Positions 28,658 through 38,449 of a stretch of DNA of 64,000 nucleotides are shown here, piece after piece. A program made the position numbers and the translations under genes. The DNA is from Advenella kashmirensis WT001 (GTDB lineage: Bacteria; Pseudomonadota; Gammaproteobacteria; Burkholderiales; Burkholderiaceae_B). The notes beneath the pieces were generated by a model. That model worked only from the letters and a program-made list of their open reading frames with translations, ran no database searches and had not been told where the DNA came from. The DNA is taken from the NCBI RefSeq assembly GCF_000219915.2, contig NC_017964.1, positions 2,418,001 to 2,482,000 of the forward strand, given 5' to 3'. The stretch's first letter is position 1. Each line of letters opens with the position of its first letter.

Positions 28658-29833
28658 TTAGAAGCGGTGTTGCATTCCTGCAGCAATTAGTGTGGATTTA
28701 AGCTTGATCTTATCGTCCAGCGCATCAAACCGCACACTGCCACTGCCGTAAGACGCTACTGCATAGAGCGTAGTCCGTTTGGACAAATCCTGGCTGTACC
28801 CAATGCTGCCAATATGCAGGCTGCCGCGCGCCTTATCGAACACACTGTCCGAGTTTTTCACATGATTGCCCTGATAGGACAACATGAATTTACCAGCGTC
28901 ACCAACCGGAATGGTCAGCCCGGCCAGCCACGCCTGCTGGCGATAACCACTGGTGCTGCTGAGCAGCGCAGGATAACCGCTATCGGCAAGAGCCGTATCC
29001 AGCGAATAGATCAATCCCGAGGACAAGCCCGTTGCCGGCAGTACACCACGAGTCTGCCCATACATCAAGTGTGCCTTGAGTACATTGAAATCATAGGTAA
29101 GACCCACATTCCACATGTTGGTGGTTGATTTTTCGTGTTGATCCCCCAATGTCAGGTCGCTGCGAAACCGGTCATAAGCTGCGGCTGCGGTCAAGGGACC
29201 ATTAGTATAGGACAGCCCCGCGGTAATCCAGTTAGAAGTGTCTCTATCCACGCTGCGCCCGGCGCCGCTGCTGTACTCCGTTTTTTGATTACGCCCGGAA
29301 AATCCCAGTCCGAATTGAAAGCCGCTCCATACCGGGCTCATGTATTTTACCGAATCGGACATGTTGGCCGAGACAGCATCACCAAACGCACCGCCTGTGA
29401 CACCGGCCTGTCCGAAATTGGTACCAAAGGGATCCAGGGGGGATAGCAGATCATCGGCCACGTTAAACTGGCGGCCCAGGGTCACGGTACCCCAGTCTGA
29501 TCCTGTTAACCCCACCAGCGCGCGCCTGCTAAACAGCGTATCTTCAGATAGAGAACGGCCTGTCCCAAGGCTAAAGCCGCTTTCCAACTGAAAAATGGCG
29601 CTGGTGCCATTGCCCAGATCTTCATTGCCTTTCAAGCCCCAGTTATTGGTGCCGCCAATGCCATCGACCAGGCCGATGTCACGGGTCTTGACCCAACTGT
29701 CACCATAGCTGACCTTCCTTTGTGAATATCCCACACCGGCATCAACCAATCCGTACAGTTGCACCGATGTTTCGGCTTGCGCCAGGCCCGCGAAAGCGGT
29801 CAGCACCAATCCCGACAACAGACTCTTGTTCAT
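28658..29833 (-). CDS. Gram-negative general porin (trimeric beta-barrel)
   Basis: A 391-residue porin with signal peptide MNKSLLSGLVLTAFAGLAQA followed by ETSVQLYGLVDAGVGYSQ. It shares GTNNWGLKGNEDLGNGTSA, FQLESGFSLGTGR and the HRF C-terminus with the next porin. It is shorter mainly in external loops. GGAG lies before ATG 29833. It forms water-filled channels for small solutes in the outer membrane; ion preference cannot be read by eye. Confidence 0.95.
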   Translation of the reverse strand: MNKSLLSGLVLTAFAGLAQAETSVQLYGLVDAGVGYSQRKVSYGDSWVKTRDIGLVDGIGGTNNWGLKGNEDLGNGTSAIFQLESGFSLGTGRSLSEDTLFSRRALVGLTGSDWGTVTLGRQFNVADDLLSPLDPFGTNFGQAGVTGGAFGDAVSANMSDSVKYMSPVWSGFQFGLGFSGRNQKTEYSSGAGRSVDRDTSNWITAGLSYTNGPLTAAAAYDRFRSDLTLGDQHEKSTTNMWNVGLTYDFNVLKAHLMYGQTRGVLPATGLSSGLIYSLDTALADSGYPALLSSTSGYRQQAWLAGLTIPVGDAGKFMLSYQGNHVKNSDSVFDKARGSLHIGSIGYSQDLSKRTTLYAVASYGSGSVRFDALDDKIKLKSTLIAAGMQHRF

Positions 29834-30407
29834 ACTTATTTCTCCAGTTACAGACAGGCTTTGCGGCGGCGCCCAAAGCATTCACATATGTGTTAAACAC
29901 CTGTGTCCGGGATCGACCAGCCTGCTCGCACGCGGGCGCAGTGCTGGACGTATCTCACCTGTGATATAGCAAAACTTGTGCCCGTTTCATTGACAGAACG
30001 CCAAAGACTGCAGGCAATGAGTTTGTGCAAGGGTAAAAGCGCTGTATGGCCGTTAAAAAGTCAATTACAGAATTCGCTAGCCAACACGGTTACTGCGTTA
30101 GCGTTATTGTTCTGGCTGCTGTTGTTTAAACGGCGATATGGATCCAGAAGGCAGACAGCGGGCCCGCGCCGGTACCACTGCAGACCCGCACCGGCGGCGT
30201 ATTGAAGGATCGTGACACGCCAATGGGTCAGGACTCGCGACAGGATCAAGGCCGCTACATGAACGGCAAGGAGAAAATGAAATGGCGGCACCTGTTTGGT
30301 GCGACATCCGCACCAAACCGAAGCGCCATTGAAGGACCCGCAGCACTACTGACCTCTACAACAAATGCCAGAGTCAGAGCTTTCGCATATCTGCAAGCCG
30401 CAGCCCA
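29834..30407. other. Intergenic region, nothing recognisable
   Basis: About 575 bases upstream of the porin gene. Short ORFs occur on both strands but none has a plausible ribosome site or family resemblance. It likely carries the porin promoter. Confidence 0.4.
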
Positions 30408-30725
30408 TCAGGCGCCGGCCTTGTGCAACATGCAATAGTCGTATGCTTCCTTGCCGATACCGGTTTTGTTAATGTCGCTATCGTACGCAACGTCAATGGC
30501 ATACGTAAACATCGGATCATTACGCTTGCTACCCAGCTTGGCCTTGTCCCCGGCCCTGTCATTGTGACCACCCTTGCGCGCCTGCAATGTCGCCTCTGCC
30601 ATGTCCTGAACTTGCGTGCATACTGAAGCGGCATGCTTATGCGCCGGTTTGACCGGTTCTGCCGCATAAGCTTGCAAGGATGCCACGGCGCAAATTGCGC
30701 CTGCCACATATGTCATCATTTTCAT
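30408..30725 (-). CDS. Small exported protein of unknown function
   Basis: A 105-residue protein with a clear signal peptide (MKMMTYVAGAICAVASLQAYA, cleavage before AEPV). The mature part is ~84 residues, His/Lys-rich at first (KPAHKHAASVC), with two cysteines (CTQ and YDYCMLHK) that could form a disulfide, and aromatic residues in the FTYAIDVAYDSD segment. AAGGAG lies seven bases before the ATG. It is divergent from the enolase-superfamily gene. I recognise no family with certainty; it is probably periplasmic. Confidence 0.72.
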   Translation of the reverse strand: MKMMTYVAGAICAVASLQAYAAEPVKPAHKHAASVCTQVQDMAEATLQARKGGHNDRAGDKAKLGSKRNDPMFTYAIDVAYDSDINKTGIGKEAYDYCMLHKAGA

Positions 30726-30968
30726 TTGAATACTCCTTTTTATATTAACGGTGCATCGCTACTGAATCATAGCTTACCGGAAAATCACAACCCTGATGTT
30801 TCACATTGACATACTTATAATCCTGCGCCATCGCACGTCGAACTGCATTATGATTATGCATCCAGGACGTCCACGTTGATAACATTTGAAATAACAAGTT
30901 CCCGAAAATATCCTGTCCTGGTACCCACTGAAGATTCAAATCCACCCTACTGGCCTGCCTGAGCAAAT

Positions 30969-32108
30969 ATGAGTACGATCGCCTCCGTTACTGCTGTTCC
31001 GTTCAACGTTTCCCCGAAGACAAACTGGTTTTTCATTCTCGTTCAAATGAGCGATGGCAGTCAGGCCTGGGGAGAAGCATCGCTCAATGGCTGGGAAACC
31101 GCTCTTCAGACAGCGACCCTGCTGCATGGCCAGCCGCTGGTTGGCCTGACGGCAGAAGCGGCCATTGCACAATTGCGCCCTCTGCCTCGCTACCCGGTGG
31201 GCTGGTGTCCAATGGCAGTTCTCAGCGCCCTGGCCCAGGCGCTCTGGACCATTCGCGCCGGGCAGGAGGCGGTGCCACTACATACCGTACTTGCCCCTCT
31301 GCAAAGAAAAGCCATTTCAGTCTACGCAAACATTAATCGCGCTACGGTGGATCGAACTCCGGCAGGCTTTGCCGCCACAGCCCAACGTGCGGCCGCGGCG
31401 GGATTCCTGGGATTTAAGGCAGCGCCTTTTGACGGCGTCACACCCGCTGCGTGCGCTGCCGGAGAAGCTGACCAGTTGATCCGACACGGTGTCGAATGCC
31501 TGTATGCCATCCGTGAAGTGGTTGGACCGCAAGCCAGGTTAATGGTGGATTGTCATTGGCGTTTTGACGAGAAACGCGCACTTAATGTGCTGGATCAACT
31601 GCAGCAGGTTGATCTGCACTGGTTGGAGTGTCCGCTGGCGGAAACCTATGACAACTGGGATTCCCTGCGTAAAATCAAGGCTCACGCCAACGAACAGAAC
31701 GTGCTTATTGCAGCAGCGGAAACCCAGGTTGGCGTCACTTCCTTCGAGATGCAGATTCGTGAAAAACTGCTTGATGTGATCATGCCGGATATCAAGTATT
31801 GTGGTGGCCCGGCCCATATGCTGGCGATTGCCGAAATGGCCGCTGCGCACGATATCCTGTTCGCCCCACACAACCCGACCGGTCCGGTGTGCACCGTCGC
31901 GTCACTGCATGTGGCGTGCGTTGCCAGCAAGGCACATATGCTCGAATTGCAATTTGAAGAAAGTCCGCTCTATGATGCGCTGGTCGGGCAACAGCACCCG
32001 ACACTGGAAAAAGGCAAGTACCATGTTCCCAATCGCACCGGCCTGGGTGTAGAGCCAGACAGACAATTGATGAACGCCATCCTTTCAAGCCCGTGCCTTT
32101 TGGAATAG
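30969..32108 (+). CDS. Enolase-superfamily (mandelate racemase/muconate lactonizing) enzyme
   Basis: A 379-residue enzyme of the mandelate racemase branch. The N-terminal capping domain (FFILVQMSDGSQAWGEAS) is followed by a TIM barrel. The metal ligands are visible as Asp in MVDCHWRFD, Glu in LECPLAE and Glu in AAETQVG, then CGGPAHMLAIAEMAAAHDI and the conserved PHNPTGPV with a His base. Members dehydrate or racemise sugar acids, for example galactonate, by removing the alpha proton. Start 30969 gives MSTIASVTAVPFNV. It is convergent with a Bug receptor, so a sugar acid substrate taken up by that receptor is possible but unproven. Confidence 0.92.
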   Translation: MSTIASVTAVPFNVSPKTNWFFILVQMSDGSQAWGEASLNGWETALQTATLLHGQPLVGLTAEAAIAQLRPLPRYPVGWCPMAVLSALAQALWTIRAGQEAVPLHTVLAPLQRKAISVYANINRATVDRTPAGFAATAQRAAAAGFLGFKAAPFDGVTPAACAAGEADQLIRHGVECLYAIREVVGPQARLMVDCHWRFDEKRALNVLDQLQQVDLHWLECPLAETYDNWDSLRKIKAHANEQNVLIAAAETQVGVTSFEMQIREKLLDVIMPDIKYCGGPAHMLAIAEMAAAHDILFAPHNPTGPVCTVASLHVACVASKAHMLELQFEESPLYDALVGQQHPTLEKGKYHVPNRTGLGVEPDRQLMNAILSSPCLLE

Positions 32109-32161
32109 AAACCCTGCTGGCAGTCTAGACACACGATGGCTGGCAGACCGCCTGCATCGTC

Positions 32162-33118
32162 TCAATCTGCCTTGATATTCTTTTCCTGAGCCAGTTTTGT
32201 CCAACGGCTGACATCATTGCGGATGCGCGCTGCAAACTCCTCGGGCGTGCCGCCAGCCGGCGCGCAACTGACTGCCTTGAGCCGCTCCTGAATTTCCGCA
32301 GAGGCCAGTGCGACGTTGATTTGCTTGTTCACGCTTTCTATTATTTCATTTGGAGTTCCAGCCGGCGCCAGCAAGCCAAACCACGCAACCGTTTCAAATC
32401 CCGGATAGGTTTCTGCAAGTGTCGGTACATCGGGCAACTCCGGTACACGCTCCCTTGTGGTTACTGCCAACGCCTTTGCCTTGCCTGACTTGATCTGGCT
32501 TAGCCACGGCGGCAAATTGCCGATCATGGTAACCACTTCATCAGAGAGCACGGCCTGCACTGCCGGCGTAGCACCCCGGTAAGGAATATGCACCAGCGGC
32601 ACGTTGGCAAGACTCTTGAACAACTCTGCAGAAAGGTGAGCTGAACTGCCGATACCACCCGAGGCATAATTGAGCGAGGTTTTGCTGTTTTTTATGTAGG
32701 TCACAAATTCTTTCAGATTGCTAACCGGCAGATCCTGCCGAACCGCCAGCACATTAGCTGCCGTGCAGAACAGACCCACGGGCCGGAAGCTCTTGACAAC
32801 GTCATAGCGCAACTTGCTATAGATGGCAGCATTAATTCCATGTGAGCCGGCATTACCAACAATCATGGTATAACCATCGGGTTTGGCATTGGCAACCGAC
32901 TCCGACCCAATCACTCCCCCTGCTCCCGGTTTGTTCTGTATCACAATTGTTTGCCCAAGCGCCTTTCCTACCTTATCGGCCAGCAGGCGACCGATAGAAT
33001 CAGAACCGTCGCCCGGCGGGCTGGGAATGACCCATGTCATTGGCCGTTCCGGATAAGCGGCCAGCGTCGGCGTACACGCCAGGCACAACGTCATTGCCAT
33101 GAATGTCGAACGCTTCAA
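32162..33118 (-). CDS. Bug/TctC-family periplasmic solute receptor
   Basis: An intact 318-residue Bug receptor, the only complete and unbroken one in the window. The signal peptide is MKRSTFMAMTLCLACTPTLA, followed by AYPERPMTWVIPSPPGDGSD, QNKPGAGGVIG, HIPYRGATPAVQA and ELPDVPTLAETYP. It would bind a small carboxylate in the periplasm. It is convergent with the enolase-superfamily gene 53 bases away. No TctA/TctB membrane components are present nearby. Confidence 0.93.
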   Translation of the reverse strand: MKRSTFMAMTLCLACTPTLAAYPERPMTWVIPSPPGDGSDSIGRLLADKVGKALGQTIVIQNKPGAGGVIGSESVANAKPDGYTMIVGNAGSHGINAAIYSKLRYDVVKSFRPVGLFCTAANVLAVRQDLPVSNLKEFVTYIKNSKTSLNYASGGIGSSAHLSAELFKSLANVPLVHIPYRGATPAVQAVLSDEVVTMIGNLPPWLSQIKSGKAKALAVTTRERVPELPDVPTLAETYPGFETVAWFGLLAPAGTPNEIIESVNKQINVALASAEIQERLKAVSCAPAGGTPEEFAARIRNDVSRWTKLAQEKNIKAD

Positions 33119-33687
33119 TATATGTCTCCCAAATGACCCAGTGTATAAAAGGCCTTATATAATTTGAACGAACTTCTGATTCAAATGTTATTGCTCTTAA
33201 GTATAACGATTGTGATAACGCAGGGGAGCTTGAAATGTAAGGAATGTGCCACTGCAGGCCGTAAGGCAATCAATAGTGACGTCCCCATACGACAATGAGA
33301 ACGGCTTAAATTCCAAATGAACCATATCGAAATTGCAGGCGACGGCCGTAGTTAATAAACCAGATGTTCAAATGCAACATTGGCAAAGGTGTAATGACAA
33401 ATGCGGCTTGATGCGGCATAGCGCAGTACGACGGCTAGATGCAGCGTAAAAAAACGCCCAGGCAGGTGTGCCGATAGGCGAAAATGCATACGACACTTAG
33501 GATGAAACGCATGCATCCTGAATATTACAAAAGTTAACGTTTGTTAACAATATCGGGTTTACCCGGGACTCAGTTTTTGTAGCGATATGCCATTTTTGAC
33601 ACTTCTCAAATACGGTTGCACGCGCACCCCATATATCGGTTCAAGAACGATTAGAAAATAAATTCAGTTGCGAAAAAGGAGCGTGCA
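33119..33687. other. Intergenic region, nothing recognisable
   Basis: About 570 bases upstream of the Bug gene and of a small zinc-ribbon gene. No supported gene, hairpin terminator or repeat was found. Confidence 0.4.
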
Positions 33688-33899
33688 ATGAATGAAGAAC
33701 CCAAACGCAATTTTTTGACAAATTCTTTTCTGCAGGAATCCGCCCAATATGCCCGAGATGCGGCCATCGCGGATTTATCGTGCTTCGCGAGAATGCGATA
33801 GTCAATGCAGGCAAAGATATTGCAATTGTCACGTGCGAATCTAAAAGCTGTCACGCTGCGATAGGTGTGCTCCCGGCTGGCGCGGTGTGGGACGAGTAA
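33688..33899 (+). CDS. Small zinc-ribbon protein, one frameshift in a T run
   Basis: The ATG at 33688 has an excellent AAGGAG six bases before it and reads MNEEPKRN before the T run at 33711-33716. Adding one T changes the frame so that the protein continues FFDKFFSAGIRPICPRCGHR, then GFIVLRENAIVNAGK, then VTCESKSCHAAIGVLP, and stops at 33897. The CPRCG and CESKSC pairs make a zinc ribbon of ~70 residues. In the unrepaired frame only a 37-residue peptide is made. Function unknown. No ORF track entry shows the repaired product, so this rests on manual translation. Confidence 0.65.
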
Positions 33900-34053
33900 T
33901 TTTCAGGCCCATTTTGCGAAAATGCAAATGCCATTTAGTGGTTCTGCTGCTGCACACCATATGTGGAACTTGTCCAATTGCGTCAGTCAAAGATACTGTT
34001 TCTGATTGAAATGAGTGTCTGTACGCTCAGAATCCGTGATTTTGGAGGTCTAA

Positions 34054-34281
34054 ATGAAACGACTACTTGTATTGCTGATTCCCGGCATCTTTCTTGCAGC
34101 CTGCGCCCATCAATCCGTAAACATGCCCAATCCGGCGTCGTTGTATTGTGAACAATTGGGCGGAAAAATCACCCTCAAAGACGGCGACAATGGTCAGATT
34201 GGCATTTGCGTATTTCCCGATGGACTGGAAATCGAAGAATGGGAGCTCTATCGCCGTGCGCACCCCCAATTGACCTTATAA
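34054..34281 (+). CDS. Small DUF333-type lipoprotein
   Basis: A 75-residue lipoprotein. The signal MKRLLVLLIPGIFLAAC ends in a lipobox (LAAC, Cys17), and the mature part contains NPASLYCEQLGGKITLKD, GQIGICVFPDG and EIEEWELYRR, the DUF333 pattern sometimes annotated as putative hemolysin. A perfect GGAGG lies five to six bases before the ATG. It is the last chromosomal gene before the left attachment site of the prophage. Function unknown; the two cysteines are conserved in this family. Confidence 0.87.
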   Translation: MKRLLVLLIPGIFLAACAHQSVNMPNPASLYCEQLGGKITLKDGDNGQIGICVFPDGLEIEEWELYRRAHPQLTL

Positions 34282-34301
34282 GGTCACATGTGTGCACCTA
34301 C

Positions 34302-34387
34302 ACCCGATAAGCTGTTGATTTTGATGATTATTGATTCTATGCAATCAACAGGTTTAAATACTGTGGTGCGAGCGAAGAGACTCGAAC
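34302..34387. repeat. attL: left 86-bp direct repeat of the integrated element
   Basis: This segment matches 49425-49510 over 86 bases with three differences; 34343-34387 is identical to 49466-49510. Its last 24 bases (34364-34387) equal the 3' end of tRNA-Leu including the CCA. It marks the left boundary of the prophage remnant, created when phage DNA recombined into the tRNA gene. It also contains an AAGCTGTTGATT / AATCAACAGGTT inverted repeat (34309-34320, 34343-34354), which may bind integrase or form a hairpin. Confidence 0.9.
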
Positions 34388-34439
34388 ATAACGTATTTAT
34401 GCGGCCTATAGCCGCATTGTGGGTAAAGAATGGGGAGAT

Positions 34440-34670
34440 TTATTTTACTTTCAGGTACCGGGATATCTCCGCCCCTGTGATGCGTCCGTCCACCGGCTTG
34501 ATCTTGCCTTCGCGGATCCGCTGCTGCAAAGTATTGTAGCTGATACCCAACAAATTGGCGGCATCCTTCAAGTGGTACAGCGTGATGTCGTTAAACATCT
34601 GCATGGCGCCATTCTTTCCTGCCTGGTCCAGCATTGCCTGAAGTTCGGTTTTCTCAAGTGTCACTACCAT
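34440..34670 (-). CDS. Excisionase-like helix-turn-helix protein
   Basis: A 76-residue protein with a C-terminal MerR/Xis-like winged helix (YHLKDAANLLGISYNTLQQ, RIREGKIKP, ITGAEISRYLK). Start 34670 (MVVTLEK) has GGAG before it; the longer frame from 34715 is unlikely. It lies next to attL and reads toward it. If the element circularises, it would be followed across attP by the integrase in the same direction, the usual xis-int order. Role as directionality factor is inferred from size, fold and place. Confidence 0.72.
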   Translation of the reverse strand: MVVTLEKTELQAMLDQAGKNGAMQMFNDITLYHLKDAANLLGISYNTLQQRIREGKIKPVDGRITGAEISRYLKVK

Positions 34671-34755
34671 TTTTATTTCTCCAACAATTTGGACGCTGCG
34701 CCTGGCAGATCCCAATAAATAGCTGTCTTTTCCAGCATGTGACGGATGGCGTCGG

Positions 34756-35205
34756 TCATTTGACTGCCTCCGGCGCCGGCAATAAGTTCTGATCTTGTAC
34801 GGCCTCTAATAACGTGCGTCCATTGCCCAGCATGATCTGCCCAAGGAAAGCACCCTCGAACGTCAGAATGCCTGTTTCAATGGCCATGACTTGACCCTTG
34901 ATCCAATCCCGCAGGATCGAGCACACGCTAATTTCGGCCTGCCGTAGCGCCTTCTCCTCATGCTTCTGGCGGGTGATCCGCGTGCGGACCGTGTAGGGGT
35001 GCTCTTTGAGCCATGCGGCCGCGTAGCCCCGATAGCTGGCCCGGGCGCTAACATCCCGACCTTTATATGAGAACTGAACCAGCAGCTCGCCCTTTTCTAT
35101 ATCCGTCATGGTGCCGAAACGAGTGCAGCCGAATTTGGTGAGAATGGCGTTCAGGTCTGACAGCGCCTTGCCGCCGCTGGTCGCGTTTTCGTAGGGTAGT
35201 GTCAT
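34756..35205 (-). CDS. Phage early protein of unknown function
   Basis: A 149-residue protein beginning MTLPYENATSGGKALSDL. It has a basic middle part (TRITRQKHEEKALRQAE) and a hydrophobic C-terminal half (GILTFEGAFLGQIMLGNGRTLLEAVQD). Its ATG overlaps the stop of the 68-residue gene upstream, so they form an operon with the methyltransferase. The longer frame starting at 35355 is the shadow of that gene. I recognise no domain; similar position and size suggest a phage replication-accessory or recombination-associated protein, but that is a guess. Confidence 0.65.
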   Translation of the reverse strand: MTLPYENATSGGKALSDLNAILTKFGCTRFGTMTDIEKGELLVQFSYKGRDVSARASYRGYAAAWLKEHPYTVRTRITRQKHEEKALRQAEISVCSILRDWIKGQVMAIETGILTFEGAFLGQIMLGNGRTLLEAVQDQNLLPAPEAVK

Positions 35206-35408
35206 CCCCTCGCCCCTTCCACAGCCCGCACAATGCAGCGGCCCGTATAAAATTTCCCATAAACAGCAACGCCGCAGCGCTGCCCGATGTGCTCCAGCAC
35301 TGGCGCCAGGCCTGTGCGATCGTCCAGGATCGTGTCCAGCGTGTGGCGTGGCCACTTGCGCCGGATCTCCTGCAACACGACTGCGTCGATTGTCATTACT
35401 TCGGTCAT
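35202..35408 (-). CDS. Small phage early protein of unknown function
   Basis: A 68-residue protein (MTEVMTIDAVVLQEIRRKWP ...) with no recognised domain. Its stop overlaps the next start by four bases and its start overlaps the end of the methyltransferase gene, so it lies in a tightly packed leftward phage operon. Confidence 0.6.
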   Translation of the reverse strand: MTEVMTIDAVVLQEIRRKWPRHTLDTILDDRTGLAPVLEHIGQRCGVAVYGKFYTGRCIVRAVEGARG

Positions 35409-36223
35409 GCTGCTTTCCTCAATGCGTTGATCACTTCCCGTGTCATAGGTGGCGGAACAGCATTTCCAAGCATATGCACAGCTAACCTGTGATTTTCGGG
35501 GAGTCGATATTCTGCCGGGAATGCCATTGCGGCTCGGTTTTCGTCAGCTGTCAGCATTCGCATGCAATCACCATCGATTACTGACCAGCGGTCGCGCGTG
35601 GTGATCGTTCCTATAGGACGAGACAGGCAACGTCCGGTTTCGCCGCTGCCACTACCGTAATAAGGAGCCAGGAACCGGGAACCATACTGACGGCGACCTG
35701 CCGCAACCCTAGTTAACGTGCGCGGGCTTCGGCCCGGACGATTGACCGGCGCCCACTTGCCTGCACCGAAGTCTACGAATGACAAAGCAGGCACGTGCGC
35801 GAACACAGGTAGGGCCAGTTCGACTGGGTGCTTGCTGCGTGTGCCGACGATAAACAATCGTTTGCGATGCTGTGGAACTCCAAGATCGGCAGCATCCAGA
35901 ATTATCGGAGACAAAGCATAGCCAAGTGCAGACATTGCCGCGCACCATGCCGGATATAGTGCCCACCGTGCAAATTCAGGGACGTTTTCAACCATGACGT
36001 ACGCAGGCCGATGATATTCGGCAGCGGATACCACCGCCCAGGCTGTGGATCTGGTTGCGTCGTGGTGCGACCGCTCCTTACCTCGGGCGTGAGTATGCCC
36101 TTGGCAGGCAGGCGAAGCCATTAAAAGGTCGTGCGCCGGCACCTGCGTCCAGTCGGCTTGGTGTAAGTCCTGGCATACGTGTTGAGCGTCCGGGTGATTA
36201 CTGGCATAGCGGCAGCAACCAAT
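35405..36223 (-). pseudogene. Phage DNA cytosine C5-methyltransferase, 5'-truncated
   Basis: C5-cytosine methyltransferase lacking its N-terminus. Present are the catalytic loop (SPACQGHTHARGK, Cys followed by Gln), the ENV motif (VMVENVPEF), PQHRKRLFIVG, and the C-terminal motifs (ADENRAAMAFPAEYRLP and HMLGNAVPPP). The frame can be read upstream as RYASNHPDAQHVCQDL, family-like sequence, to a stop at 36224-36226. There is no FxGxG SAM-binding motif and no start codon of the full gene. The first ~50 or so residues are therefore lost at a junction near 36.23 kb, where a plus-strand tail gene begins without its own 5' end. The remnant cannot bind SAM normally. Confidence 0.85.
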
Positions 36224-36244
36224 TCATCGCTTGGCTACAACTGG

Positions 36245-38064
36245 GTAACTGATCCTGTCGAGTATAGGACCGAGCCTTACCCCGACACGTCCAAAGTCCC
36301 GACTCTTGATGGAATCGATTCATTGAGCATCAACGCATACAAGTCCTATCCGAACGTGGTGATACTGCGTGATCCTGCAGCGCCAATGCGAACACACCCC
36401 TATCTGGATAATTCTCTGCTTCTGGCAAGGGTAAAGGGAGCAAGGAAAGGCTACTACTACCGCATCGCATTTATTGGCAATGGTTCGAATGCCGGCGGCC
36501 AGAATCCCAATAATGGCGTGTCTATTACCCGAATCCCCGTTGCGCGCCTGGCCGAAGGATACGAGCAGAACGTCGTAACGTACTTGAATACCGATGTAAC
36601 GCTGATCCCAGACAGGGTAAAGGGTGGAATTCAAACTTTCGAAATTCGATGTTCACTGGACCCTCAGACCACTGTCGAACTGACTTTCGATGTTGATAAG
36701 ATGCCGCCAGCTGGCACGGCTTTTAGTATCACATCCAATGTGACTTACGGCTACAACGCCATAATTCGCCCCGAACTATATGAATATGCCGATCCCTACG
36801 AATGGGATGACGGTGACGTTCAGGTCGAATATATCCCGTCTTGGACTGATGGTACTCGCACTTACCCAAACATGCTGATGGTTGCGTATAAGTCTGGGTC
36901 AAAATGGTATCGCATGCATGCCTCCAAGAAGGCGGTGAACCAAACATTTACCCCACTCGGATTCAGTTATGCGCCTGCCTATTCAGCTCTGAACGAGCTG
37001 ATCCCGCTGGATAAGGTCAATGATTGGACGCTCAGGCGTTGGCCGACAGCGATTTCCATGCGCCCCTGACGTTCGAGGTCGTAAATAATCCTGACGTCGT
37101 CGTCAAAGGCTCTGGGGCTACCGCCGGGGACATCGTTACTGTATTCCAGAATGGCGACGCAATAGCAAGCGATACCGTCAATCCGGTGGGTGGCTGGGCA
37201 GTCGGTGTGAATGGCTTTGCTGTTATTGGCGACACATTGCAGGTACAGGTAGGTTCAACTGCAATTGCTGACTATGTGGTATCTGCGCCGAACCGGCAAT
37301 ATACATCCGGATCTCATGGATCAGATAGCCTGGGCGGTGGCGAAGCCACTGCGCAACAGCTTGAACTGCTTATTCTGATCGATGATGTGCATCTTGACCT
37401 GACGAAGGCACTCTCCCAGCGGTACCGGAAAAGTTCTGTTCGCGCCGTTGGAGCGATCGGCGCCATGGCGTCCAACACGATCAAGCAGAAGCGCATCGCC
37501 ATGCATCAGAACTACGTTTATGACTTGTCTGCAAATGGGTTTGTCATTACGTGCGTAAACGATCCGCAAGAAGATGTGCTGATGTATGCCGATAATGCGG
37601 TACAGACGTATATGGCCGGATTCACGCCGATCACGGTCAATAGCTATATTTTCTGGGGTGGTAACACCCCGGCCCGCGTAACAATGCCAGAAGGTCAGTT
37701 TACCAGCGGACCAAAATCGCAATATCCAAATGTCCTGGGCGTCAGCATTCGTCATGTCGTTGCCGGAGAGTTCTCTGCCTGGGTTGATCTGAATTACGGC
37801 ATCGGCGATCGACGCTATGTTGATCCTACCAGGACGCTTTGGGATCATTCAAACGTCAACGGCGCAAAGATCTATCCGCGACTGTTCAGTGTCCCTGATG
37901 GCAGCGGTATCCCCTTTGCCAAAGGAGAATCTTATAAATGGCGCGGTGGCTACTACTGGGGTATGCCGACCATCACCGCTGGTAACGATACGGTGCAGGA
38001 AACCAGCATGGTCTACGCCCTGGTTAAGCCAACTGGCACATATGTCACTGTAGAAAAATCATAA
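36245..38064 (+). pseudogene. Phage tail-fibre/tail-tip type protein, 5'-truncated and frameshifted
   Basis: Reading begins in mid-protein just after the junction (WVTDPVEYRTEPYPDTSKV ...) and runs to 37031, where a base is missing in ACGCTCAGG; adding it joins VNDWTL to QALADSDFHAPLTFEVV and the frame goes on to 38064. The joined product is ~600 residues. Beta-rich throughout, with an Ig-like segment (FEVVNNPDVVVKGSGATAGD ... GDTLQVQVGS) around the joint. Position before a lysis cassette and the composition suggest a host-recognition tail protein; no domain is certain. The in-frame TTG/ATG near 36179 lies in the methyltransferase remnant and is not a natural start. Confidence 0.6.
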
Positions 38065-38074
38065 GGATTATGAA

Positions 38075-38440
38075 ATGAATAATTTTGACTTTTCAAATTG
38101 GTTTATCGAAATCCAATGCCTGGCCCGCGCGGTTGGCGAAATTGCTAATGACACGGAGCCTTGGAAAGAAGCGTGGATGAATGGTCAGTCGCCAGAATCT
38201 GCATTCTATGAGCAGTACCCTCAGCATGACGCCAGGCAGCCCGAGCCGCCCATTGTTACACCGGAGGAGCAAGCAGCGCGGGATGCAGACATTGCACGGT
38301 TGGAAAAGCAAGGAGCTGATGCTATGAAACAGATCGCGGACGAAATCGACACAAGGCCTGAAATCAGCGAGGAGGCAATTCGCGCTGCAGAAATTCCGGC
38401 AAATGAGGAACCATTGCCCGATGGCGAAACCATAACCTAG
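38075..38440 (+). CDS. Small acidic phage protein, possible tail-fibre assembly or accessory
   Basis: A 121-residue, strongly acidic protein (MNNFDFSNWFIEIQCLARAV ...), with a charged helical C-terminal half (EEQAARDADIARLEKQGADA). It starts 10 bases after the tail gene stop, with AAGGA before the ATG, so it is co-transcribed. Genes in this spot in related phages are often tail-fibre chaperones, but I see no conserved motif to prove it. Confidence 0.6.
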   Translation: MNNFDFSNWFIEIQCLARAVGEIANDTEPWKEAWMNGQSPESAFYEQYPQHDARQPEPPIVTPEEQAARDADIARLEKQGADAMKQIADEIDTRPEISEEAIRAAEIPANEEPLPDGETIT

Positions 38441-38449
38441 AAACAAAAA

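Noticed and set aside
36179..36244. Start of the tail gene at 36179
   Set aside because: The segment belongs to the methyltransferase remnant on the other strand; the plus-strand codons here have no tail-protein character.
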